Shown: positions 1 through 7,534 of the stretch, piece by piece
How the letters are laid out: each line of letters begins with the position of its first letter
Numbering within the stretch: position 1 is the first letter of the stretch
Assembly (NCBI GenBank): GCA_006546595.1
Contig: VIAD01000003.1
Span: forward strand, 247,365-311,364
Source: Moraxellaceae bacterium AER2_44_116
Lineage (GTDB): Bacteria; Pseudomonadota; Gammaproteobacteria; Pseudomonadales; Moraxellaceae
Length of the DNA stretch: 64,000 nucleotides
Direction: 5' to 3'
Translations under genes and position numbers: made by a program
Notes under the pieces: model-generated
Told to the model about the DNA's origin: nothing
Database searches by the model: none
Seen by the model: only the letters and a program-made list of their open reading frames with translations

Positions 1-425
1 CAACTGCTAATCCCCACTTTTTTATACAACGCATCCATACACCACGCAGGGCCAATCAATAAAAACTGTAAATCTTTGAAGAACGATGGTTTTTTACCTT
101 CAATATAATGGCCGATAAACTGACCAATCCACGCAACAACAAACAATCCCACCGCCCACCAAATTAAATTAGGCAATATTGCGGCAATTGCTAACATCAC
201 CACTGTCACAGCTAACATGCCAATGGCTAATGAAGTAGAAAGTTGTGCATAAAACCAGATCGAAGCTGCAACCGCCGCTAATGCCAAACCATAATGTAAG
301 CTATAAGCAAATGCCAACACGGTAAAGCTAATGACAGGCACACACAGCCAGTGAATTTTCTTATTAGTCGGATTTTGGTGGCTTTCACTGTATTCTTCTA
401 GCCAAGCGTTCAAGGTTTTCATCAT
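1..425 (-). CDS. Mpo1/DUF962-like membrane protein, C-terminus off the window
   Basis: The minus strand reads about 141 residues from an ATG-ATG pair at 425/422 and runs off the left edge, so the C-terminus is missing. The N-terminus holds the family signature SHQNPTNKKIHW (His16 and His24 or so), followed by hydrophobic segments around residues 28-100 and the late motif IGHYIEGKKPSFFKDLQ. These features match the DUF962 family, which includes yeast Mpo1, an Fe(II)-dependent dioxygenase of 2-hydroxy fatty acid oxidation. Whether bacterial members do the same reaction is not established, so the chemistry is inference. The start lacks a strong Shine-Dalgarno sequence. It is separated from the next gene by about 60 bases. 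Confidence 0.8.
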   Translation of the reverse strand, partial: MMKTLNAWLEEYSESHQNPTNKKIHWLCVPVISFTVLAFAYSLHYGLALAAVAASIWFYAQLSTSLAIGMLAVTVVMLAIAAILPNLIWWAVGLFVVAWIGQFIGHYIEGKKPSFFKDLQFLLIGPAWCMDALYKKVGISS

Positions 426-486
426 TAGTCTCGTGTTGTTATGGGGTAATGGTGTTTATTTAGACTGAAACAGTCAAAAAGGCAAG

Positions 487-1383
487 TTATTCAAGTGTGG
501 GCTTATAAGAAATCAATACCACACCAAACAAGACTAAACATGCGCCAAAAATTTGCCAGTTCGTTAAAAATTCGTCAAGCAACCATGCTCCTAAAGCCAG
601 AGTAATGACAGGGCTGATAGCACTGACCAACGCTGACTGTGGCGCACCAATTCGCCTAATGCCTTGTGTTAATAATGTTGCAGGTAAAAATGTGCAAAAA
701 AAACCCAATGCAGCACAGATTAGCCAAACAGGTTTGGCGAGTGTTGTTAATGTGTTTAACGGATGAGAAAGAGCAAATTGCAGGAAACAACATAACGAAG
801 CAATGGACAACGCCAGTGCGGTAAAACGAATCGCGCCGAAACGTTGAATCAATACGCCACTACCAACTAAATAGCCCGCATAAGCTAAAGCACCCGCAAA
901 AACCAACACACTACCCAGTATTAAGTGCGTGCTTTCCTGTTGTTCATTCCCAACAAATACAAACATCATGCCTGAGTAGCTAATCACTATCGCCAACCAT
1001 GTTTGTCGACTAATCACCGTTTTAAAAAATAATGCTGATAAAAATACGGTTAATGTCGGGTACATAAACAAAATCAGCCGCTCTAAACTGGCACTGATAA
1101 ATTCCATGCCCCAAAAATCAAAAATACTTGCACCATAGTAGCCAACAACGCCTGCCGCCAATAACCCCCAATAGTCTTTACGTACTAAGGGTTTGCTGGG
1201 TTCATGACTGACATATAACAGCACTAAGAAGAAGGGTAAGGCAAACGCCATGCGTAAGGTTAAAACGGTGACCGAATCAACTGAATATTGATACGCCAGT
1301 TTCACCAACACCGATTTAGCAGAAAATAAAATGGCTGAAATCAATACACAAATTACGCCAGTGAGATAGGTTTTCGACTGCAT
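487..1383 (-). CDS. EamA/DMT-family permease
   Basis: The protein of about 298 residues has roughly ten hydrophobic segments arranged as two EamA halves, as in the drug/metabolite transporter superfamily. It would act in the inner membrane as an exporter, but the substrate cannot be told from sequence. The open frame extends upstream to 1443, but those 20 residues (rich in Cys and Asp) do not look like the family; the ATG at 1383, directly before the first hydrophobic segment (MQSKTYLTGVICVLIS), is the better start. The gene ends with a hydrophobic segment and a short polar tail, as usual. It is transcribed away from the downstream TPP-enzyme operon; 1384-1612 lies between them and must hold both promoters. 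Confidence 0.8.
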   Translation of the reverse strand: MQSKTYLTGVICVLISAILFSAKSVLVKLAYQYSVDSVTVLTLRMAFALPFFLVLLYVSHEPSKPLVRKDYWGLLAAGVVGYYGASIFDFWGMEFISASLERLILFMYPTLTVFLSALFFKTVISRQTWLAIVISYSGMMFVFVGNEQQESTHLILGSVLVFAGALAYAGYLVGSGVLIQRFGAIRFTALALSIASLCCFLQFALSHPLNTLTTLAKPVWLICAALGFFCTFLPATLLTQGIRRIGAPQSALVSAISPVITLALGAWLLDEFLTNWQIFGACLVLFGVVLISYKPTLE

Positions 1384-1612
1384 AAGACCATGATCTACTG
1401 AAGGGGAAACGCAAAATAACACGTCTTTATCGCAAAAACACACATTGTATTTTTAAGTGCAAATAGTCATTGAGTAAAGTGGTGAGATCGCTTAATAATC
1501 GCTTGCATTAAGAAATACAATTCGTATAACACAAAATCAGGACTTAGGGATCAATCACATAAGTCCTAAAAACGACAAAAAACATCACCATGACTTATTG
1601 ATGAGGCTAGCG

Positions 1613-3337
1613 ATGATAGAAAACGGCGATCTTATTTTAAATTATTTAGAACGGTTGGGCGTGAAATATGTCTTTGGTGTGCCAGGTGGCAGCATCGAGC
1701 CTTTTTACAATGCGCTGGCGCGTAGCGAGAGAAACGGCGGTATTAGAGCGGTGACAGCTCGCCACGAAACAGGGGCGGCATTCATGGCAGATGGTTACGC
1801 TCGTGAGACAGGGCGTATAGGTGTTTGTTGTTCTACCGCAGGGCCGGGCGCAACGAATTTAATTACAGGTGTTGCCTCAGCGTATGCGGATGGCATTCCT
1901 GTGTTGGTGATTACCGCACAGACTTCTATTGAAAAATTTGGTCGTGGTTCGTTTCAAGATAGCTCCTGTACAGGCATCAATACTGCCGAAATGTTTACCC
2001 ACTGCACCCGTTTTAATACCTTGGTTTCTCATGCAGCGCAACTTGAACCGAAGTTTCTACAAGCAATTAGTTATGCCATTAGTAATCGTCCTGGGCCTGT
2101 ACATTTGAGTATTCCTTTAGATGTCATGCGTGCCAAAGTTGAGCCGCACCGTATTAACGGCACTATGCGGGCATTTATCAATCATGAGGTTGTACCCAGC
2201 CAAGAAGCAATGCAACTGGTATTAAAAGATTTGGCAGATAAAAATAAAGTCACGGTGGTGATTGGTGAAGGCGCAGCTGGGGCAATAGATACCATTATTA
2301 GTCTGATTGAGTCGCGTGGCTGGCTATTTGTCACCACCCCGAGAGCTAAAGGCTTGGTCAATAACTTTCATCCTTTATATCGCGGTGTCTTTGGTTTTGC
2401 TGGCCACGACAGTGCACTAGAGGCATTACAGCCTGAAAATGCTCAACGAGTGGTTGTTGTCGGTACGGCTTTAGATGAAGTATCTACCAGCGGGTGGGAT
2501 ACATCGGCGATTATGTCCGAACGATTAATTCATTTGTCCAGTAACTCCGAGCATCTCAGCCGTTCATTTATGGCAAAGTTATGTATTTTGGGTTCGTTGG
2601 AGTTAATGTTAAAACCGTTTGCTAAGCTGTTAGAAAATAACACCTTCAAAAAAAGCTTAGTGCTGTCTGCAGATGAACGTGGCTTGCCCAAAATGGTCAG
2701 TTTGGCTAATAGAGATAAGTGCTTTAGTCAAGAAGGACGCATCAAACCTCAAGCCTTAATGACCAAAATGAGTGCCATTTGTCCTGATAATACTCGCGTG
2801 TTGATGGATACGGGCAATAGCTTTTTATGGGGCATTCACTATTGGAATTGTAAACGCCCGATAGATTTTAATCCGAAAAAAACTTTATTTCATATTGGTA
2901 TTGGTTTTGCGTCGATGGGTTGGGCGATAGGTGCAGCAGTCGGTATGGCGGCAGGCGCAAAAGGCAAACCCGTGGTCTGTTTTACAGGTGATGGCAGCAT
3001 GTTAATGAGTGGCCAAGAAATAACAGTGGCCTTGCAAGAAAATCTCAACGTCTTGTTTGTCATTCTCAATGACTCATCATTAGGCATGATAAGACACGGC
3101 CAGCAATTAGGTGGCGCAGAGCAGATTGGTCACGCATTACCGACGGTTAATTTTGCCAAAATGGCGGAAGCAATGGGTATTGAAGCCTATCGAATTGAGA
3201 CGATGGCTGATCTTGATAAATTAGATATTCCACTTTTATTAAGTCAATCAGCACCTTGTTTATTGGATGTCTTGATTGATAGTGATGAAGTGCCACCGAT
3301 GGGTGCGCGCATGAAAGTTCTGACAGGAGCAGTGTGA
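1613..3337 (+). CDS. Thiamine-diphosphate-dependent enzyme, acetolactate synthase-like
   Basis: The protein of 574 residues has the three-domain layout of the acetolactate synthase/oxalyl-CoA decarboxylase/benzoylformate decarboxylase superfamily. The PYR-domain glutamate that activates ThDP is visible in RHETGAAFMADGYAR (Glu52). The PP-domain cofactor motif begins at GDGS (459-462) and ends at Asn486-Asp487. The middle domain occupies about residues 190-330. ATG 1613 is preferred because GAGG sits 6 bases upstream; an ATG at 1601 and a TTG at 1598 lack that spacing. The neighbours are not an IlvN-type regulatory subunit but two citrate-synthase-like proteins, so ordinary branched-chain acetolactate synthase is unlikely. 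The substrate is unknown; an acyl-CoA-linked 2-oxo or 2-hydroxy acid is a guess from context. Confidence 0.85.
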   Translation: MIENGDLILNYLERLGVKYVFGVPGGSIEPFYNALARSERNGGIRAVTARHETGAAFMADGYARETGRIGVCCSTAGPGATNLITGVASAYADGIPVLVITAQTSIEKFGRGSFQDSSCTGINTAEMFTHCTRFNTLVSHAAQLEPKFLQAISYAISNRPGPVHLSIPLDVMRAKVEPHRINGTMRAFINHEVVPSQEAMQLVLKDLADKNKVTVVIGEGAAGAIDTIISLIESRGWLFVTTPRAKGLVNNFHPLYRGVFGFAGHDSALEALQPENAQRVVVVGTALDEVSTSGWDTSAIMSERLIHLSSNSEHLSRSFMAKLCILGSLELMLKPFAKLLENNTFKKSLVLSADERGLPKMVSLANRDKCFSQEGRIKPQALMTKMSAICPDNTRVLMDTGNSFLWGIHYWNCKRPIDFNPKKTLFHIGIGFASMGWAIGAAVGMAAGAKGKPVVCFTGDGSMLMSGQEITVALQENLNVLFVILNDSSLGMIRHGQQLGGAEQIGHALPTVNFAKMAEAMGIEAYRIETMADLDKLDIPLLLSQSAPCLLDVLIDSDEVPPMGARMKVLTGAV

Positions 3338-4167
3338 TGACCGAAAAAGTTCCTGTTTTTTATAGTAATATCTGGGAGGAAGAAGCCGAAGCCGACAATC
3401 CTTTTGCTGCCAAAGCCTGTTATAGCCACGGCTATGATGTCTATGGCGAGTTACTGCACAAAGCGAGCTGGTTTGAGTATCTGCTCCTACAGTTTACGGG
3501 TGAAAAACCTAAAGCCCAACAGGCGCATTTATTGGAGCGCGTGGCCATCGCAATTGCTAATCCGGGCATGCGTGATGCTAGTGTTCGCGCAGCAATGAAT
3601 AGTGGTGTCAGTCGCGCAACTCATGCCGCAACTTTGATGGCGGCCTTGGCGATTGGTGCAGGTCAATATGGTGGCAGTCATGAGGTTTATTTGTGTTTAC
3701 AGCGTTGGCAACACTGTGGCTTGGATAAAAATAAATGGCTCACTCAGCTAGTGATACAAGATGACGGTCAACAAACCGATATTTGGCTACCGATAGAACA
3801 TATTGCAGGCTTTGATCCTCATGGCGAAAGTTGTCCAACGCCCGTTTTGCAGACTTTAGCCTTATTGTCCTCAATTAAAACGGATGGCGCGTTAATGTGG
3901 CTACAAACACATCGTCTGTTTTTGGAGCAAGAAGTCGGTTATCCCTTGGCAATGTCAGGCGTTATCGCCGCAGCTTTTTATGATTTAGGTTTAGACGAAC
4001 ATCAAGCGTCGATGTTGTATTTAATGTTGAGATTGCCGGGTGCCGCGACTCATGCGCTGGAACAACGTGGCGTAGGGTGGAAAAAATTCCCCTTTGTCGG
4101 TCATCAAATTGAACTAACGGACGACCCCAACGCTCAACAGCTGACAGTTAACGGAGATAGGGCATGA
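3337..4167 (+). CDS. Citrate synthase/citryl-CoA lyase-like protein A
   Basis: This 276-residue protein is much shorter than citrate synthase (about 370-430). It resembles the citrate synthase fold used in citryl-CoA lyase-like proteins: NPGMRDASVRAAMNSGV (76-92) and QYGGSHE (110-116) align by eye with the LHGGANE active-site motif of citrate synthase, with Tyr in place of the catalytic His. Around 202-209 (YPLAMSGV) the position of the catalytic Asp appears to be Ala. GFDPHGES (158-165) may replace the GFGHRVY motif. The ATG overlaps the preceding stop by one base (TGATG), with AGGAG 8 bases upstream, so translational coupling is expected. Function is unknown; it could be a CoA-binding partner of the ThDP enzyme or of protein B. 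Confidence 0.7.
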   Translation: MTEKVPVFYSNIWEEEAEADNPFAAKACYSHGYDVYGELLHKASWFEYLLLQFTGEKPKAQQAHLLERVAIAIANPGMRDASVRAAMNSGVSRATHAATLMAALAIGAGQYGGSHEVYLCLQRWQHCGLDKNKWLTQLVIQDDGQQTDIWLPIEHIAGFDPHGESCPTPVLQTLALLSSIKTDGALMWLQTHRLFLEQEVGYPLAMSGVIAAAFYDLGLDEHQASMLYLMLRLPGAATHALEQRGVGWKKFPFVGHQIELTDDPNAQQLTVNGDRA

Positions 4168-4955
4168 GTAATAGAGCACTATTAGCCGCCGAAGGTCATT
4201 TAGTCACTGCCGTGGGTAAGGCTTTTTTAAGCGATCGGGTGGTGATGCGCGGTCGAGATTTACACCGTGACTTAGGCGACATGAGCTGGTTTGCACTCCA
4301 TCTCTATGGCATTACAGGCCGTGATTTTACCGACAATGAATTAAAACTACTCAATTATTTATGGGTATCGACCAGTTATCCTGACCCTAGTATTTGGCCA
4401 AACAATACCGCTGCATTAGCTGGCTCAGCAAGAGCAACGGCTTCTTTAGCCATGGCGGCAGGTTTAGTGACATCAGAGGCTTCGTTATTTGGTGTCAAAC
4501 CATTAAAAAAAGTTCTAGCCTTTTTTTTGAGAGCCAAACAGGAGCAAGCTAATGGCCGATTATTGGCAGATATTGTTGAGGATGAAATAAAAACCAACGG
4601 CTTGGTTTATGGTTATGGTCGGCCATTAGTGAGCATAGATGAGCGCGTACCGCATACCATAGCAAAGGTTAATGAGCTAGGCTTTGCCGAAGGCGAGTGT
4701 TTTAAGATGTCTTTAGCAATTAACGATTATTTAATTAAAACACGAAAAATCGCGATGAATATTGCCGCATTGGATGGTGCTTTAGGTGCTGATTTTGGCT
4801 TTACGCCTGAACAGTTTCATTTATATATGAATCTGATTGTGTATGCAGGGCAGCCCGCGTGTTATTTAGATGCCATTAGCAAACCCGAAGGCAGCTTTTT
4901 CCCCATGCGTTGTAGCAATATTCGTTATGGTGGCGTGCCGCGTCGAAAATGGTAG
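4164..4955 (+). CDS. Citrate synthase/citryl-CoA lyase-like protein B
   Basis: This 263-residue protein starts in an ATGA overlap with protein A. It keeps several citrate-synthase-like stretches: STSYPDPSIWPNNTAALAGS (69-88), then SLFGVKP (107-113) where LHGGANE would be expected, YGYGRPLVSIDERV (149-162) where GFGHRVY...DPR is expected, and MNIAALDG (198-205) where the catalytic Asp segment lies. Read this way, both catalytic His positions are Phe and Arg and the Asp is Ala. The YGYGRP and DERVP pieces are well preserved, suggesting a retained ligand site. A and B are paralogues of each other at fold level and probably form a heteromer. The assignment rests on motifs read by eye, so the residue-level alignment is uncertain. 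Confidence 0.68.
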   Translation: MSNRALLAAEGHLVTAVGKAFLSDRVVMRGRDLHRDLGDMSWFALHLYGITGRDFTDNELKLLNYLWVSTSYPDPSIWPNNTAALAGSARATASLAMAAGLVTSEASLFGVKPLKKVLAFFLRAKQEQANGRLLADIVEDEIKTNGLVYGYGRPLVSIDERVPHTIAKVNELGFAEGECFKMSLAINDYLIKTRKIAMNIAALDGALGADFGFTPEQFHLYMNLIVYAGQPACYLDAISKPEGSFFPMRCSNIRYGGVPRRKW

Positions 4956-5035
4956 GGTGTGATTTTAAGGGTAGCTCCTGTGGTAACACATAGGTATCTA
5001 CACAAGTTTGATAAAATGAGTTTTTAACGATGAAG

Positions 5036-5193
5036 CTCCCTCTCCATCAGGGAGACGACTGCAAGGATGCAGGAGTTAGAGCAACGCATGGAGCGGTTGC
5101 CGATGGTTGGGGTGAAGGTAATATTTTTGCCTAATCCTGAGGTAATTGCGCCATTTTTAGACCGCACCCTAGCCCTCTCCTAATAGGAGAGGG
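5036..5193. repeat. CCCTCTCC-type palindromic repeat copies in the 4956-5250 gap
   Basis: The gap between protein B and the first TonB receptor holds no credible gene. It contains CTCCCTCTCCATCAGGGAG at 5036-5054, a 50-base insertion-like stretch, then GGTTGGGGTGAAGGTA, and finally a perfect 8-base hairpin CCCTCTCC-TAATA-GGAGAGGG at 5173-5193. The same building blocks recur at about 26874-26911 and 61306-61441. The last hairpin lies downstream of the receptor gene on the minus strand and could also help end its transcript. Confidence 0.65.
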
Positions 5194-5250
5194 AACAATA
5201 TCGCTCTAATCTCATCTCTTATACGATAAAACAGATGTGTAGATGGCATA

Positions 5251-7440
5251 TTAAAACTGATATTGTACTTCGGCATAGACACTACGTCCTGCCATCGGGT
5301 AGTCGTTAGGCATATTGACCACTACACCGCCCGTACTTGGCTCTCGGACGTCAGCATCAAATACGTTACGCACTGATAAAGCCAACTCTAAGCCATTGAT
5401 CACATCTTGCTTACGCAATGTTAAATCCATGGTTGTGTAGTCACTTAAGGCAGGCCGTGTGTCACCCGCCACTCGCTTTTGCTTACCAACCCATGTGACT
5501 TGGCTGTCAAAATGCCAGTCAGGGGTAACTGTCCATTCACTGCGAGCATATATTTGTTGATTCGGGGCATCACCGACATCAACATCGGTTTTTTTGTCGG
5601 TTGATTGTTGATAAGCGTAATTGACTAAAAAACGTAAATTATAAACTGGTGAATAATCCGCTTCTAGCTCTAAACCATGCCCTTGCAATTCCCCGATATT
5701 TTGCGCTTTTGCTCCACCAATTTGAGGTACAAAAGTAATAAAATCCTTGATGTTGTAGCGATAAATATTAGCGGTGTAGAGTAGTTTCGATGACAGTTGA
5801 TGAGAAAGTGCCAACTCATAAGTATCTATCGTTTCAGGCTTTAAATTGCGGTTACCTAATGTTAGAGGATTACTGATACCAAACAGCTCAACAAAAGACG
5901 GTGCACGGAATGCCTTGCCGTATAACAATTTGGTGGTGATTTTATCGGTTGCTGCCCACACTAAGGCTAGTCTTGGGTTAGTCGTGTCGCCAAAATCTGA
6001 AAAGTGGTCATAACGAATGCCTGTGGTCGCTTGCCAGTTAGGCGCAAACTTCCATTCATCCTGCACAAACACATAATGATTGGTGCGCTGGCTTTCGGGT
6101 AAGTAAACTTCGGGAGTATCGCTGACATCTTCAATCATGCCGCTGGGTCTAGGCAAAAAAACAGGCGAGCCATTAGTCTGAAAAGCAACCATGAAATTTT
6201 TGGTTTCAGTGACTTCAAACATATCATCCCACGTAAAACCTGTACCTAGTCTAATTAAGTGATTATTTAAGCCTTTGAATAAAGCGCTTAAATCAATACG
6301 CGCATTTTCTTCTTGATAGCCAGGGTTGCCAATAAAACCGTTGGCGAAAAAGCCAGCTCCTGCACCCGCTGGAAAAAGCAGGATGTTAGTTTTAACTTCT
6401 TGTGTGTTTTTGTAGTAACTCACGCGGCTTTCAACATCTATATTGGGTGTTAAGTCGTTCAGTGTGTAGGTGTAATCTAAATTATAGCGTTGACTTGATA
6501 CGCGCGAAGTGGGGTCAAGTGCTTCGGCATAACCCACAGTAGAGCCGACATCATAACGACCTTGGTAGCCGACTCTCAGTAAGGAGTTATCGTGGGCAAT
6601 ATTGAGTCGTGCTTCAATCGAGTCTTTCATGTTGCTGGTTGAGCTGGGAGCTAGACTGGCAGGTGGTGCGCCAAACGTGGCTTGTAGCTGTGGATCATTA
6701 TCAACAACCGTTTGTGCATCGTACTCCACGGTTCTTTTAAAGCCATCTGTGGTTTCTGCTTCCAGTGTAAAACCAACATTAACCTTATTGTAAGAACCGC
6801 CGTGTTCTAGCCAAACTGACTGTGTGCCAAAACTGCCTACACGCGCGCCTGTTTTAGTACCGTTGATGTCATCATGTTGTTTGGTGACAATATTGATGAC
6901 CCCTGAAAAAGCATCTGCGCCGTAGAGAGCAGAGCCAGGGCCACGAATCACTTCAATACGCGCAATAGACTTAATCGGCATTTCGCCACCCGAAATGTGG
7001 CCTCTATCACCTGTAAATAAACTGGTAATTGGAATGCCATTAACCAGCATTAAGGTTTGTGGATTAAAGGTAGAGGTAATGCCACGAATAATATATTTGG
7101 GAAAATACGTTTGACTGGAGCGCGTGACGTGCAAACCGGGTACAGTTTCCAATACCTGATCTATGCTAGTAGCTCCCATCGCAGCAATATCATCGGCGGT
7201 AATAACCGTTGCAATAGCCGCCGCTTTATCTAACGGTGTTTGTGTGCCTGAAGCAATCGATGTGACCCGTATTTTGCCTAATTCATCCAACGACATATCC
7301 CACAAGTCGCCGCTAGCCATTGCCATCTCACTAAATAATAGAATGTTTGATAAGCCCATCCCAAAAATCAACGTTGAGATTTTTTTGGGAGGATGTTTAA
7401 CGGCTGATATTGCTAAATAATTGTTCATCATGTTCACCAT
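5251..7440 (-). CDS. TonB-dependent outer-membrane receptor (copy 1)
   Basis: The 729-residue protein has an N-terminal hydrophobic leader ending around MAMASGDLWD, a conserved N-terminal stretch (SLDELGKIRVTSIASGT), a plug domain beginning near LDKAAAIATVITADDI and containing RGPGSALYGADAFSGVINI, and a 22-strand-type beta-barrel region ending in VYAEVQYQF with a terminal Phe. These are the standard marks of a TonB-dependent receptor that imports siderophores, corrinoids or other large ligands across the outer membrane. The substrate is not evident, and no Fur box was recognised. Several Met codons (7440, 7431, 7428) are possible starts. It lies 94 bases downstream of its paralogue on the same strand and probably shares a transcript or arose by tandem duplication. 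Confidence 0.9.
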   Translation of the reverse strand: MVNMMNNYLAISAVKHPPKKISTLIFGMGLSNILLFSEMAMASGDLWDMSLDELGKIRVTSIASGTQTPLDKAAAIATVITADDIAAMGATSIDQVLETVPGLHVTRSSQTYFPKYIIRGITSTFNPQTLMLVNGIPITSLFTGDRGHISGGEMPIKSIARIEVIRGPGSALYGADAFSGVINIVTKQHDDINGTKTGARVGSFGTQSVWLEHGGSYNKVNVGFTLEAETTDGFKRTVEYDAQTVVDNDPQLQATFGAPPASLAPSSTSNMKDSIEARLNIAHDNSLLRVGYQGRYDVGSTVGYAEALDPTSRVSSQRYNLDYTYTLNDLTPNIDVESRVSYYKNTQEVKTNILLFPAGAGAGFFANGFIGNPGYQEENARIDLSALFKGLNNHLIRLGTGFTWDDMFEVTETKNFMVAFQTNGSPVFLPRPSGMIEDVSDTPEVYLPESQRTNHYVFVQDEWKFAPNWQATTGIRYDHFSDFGDTTNPRLALVWAATDKITTKLLYGKAFRAPSFVELFGISNPLTLGNRNLKPETIDTYELALSHQLSSKLLYTANIYRYNIKDFITFVPQIGGAKAQNIGELQGHGLELEADYSPVYNLRFLVNYAYQQSTDKKTDVDVGDAPNQQIYARSEWTVTPDWHFDSQVTWVGKQKRVAGDTRPALSDYTTMDLTLRKQDVINGLELALSVRNVFDADVREPSTGGVVVNMPNDYPMAGRSVYAEVQYQF

Positions 7441-7534
7441 TTTTAAGCGTATGTGTTAGTACGTGTCTGTCGTCTTGTTTTGTAGCGTTATTCATAAATA
7501 GTCAATCTAAAAGGCAAAACGATTGAGTGATCTA

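Noticed and set aside
1598..3337. Catalytic subunit of branched-chain acetolactate synthase (ilvB)
   Set aside because: No IlvN partner is adjacent, and the coupled genes are citrate-synthase-like, so a general biosynthetic role is unlikely.
5036..5193. CRISPR array
   Set aside because: The repeats are palindromic copies with unequal spacing and no regular spacers; no cas gene is nearby.
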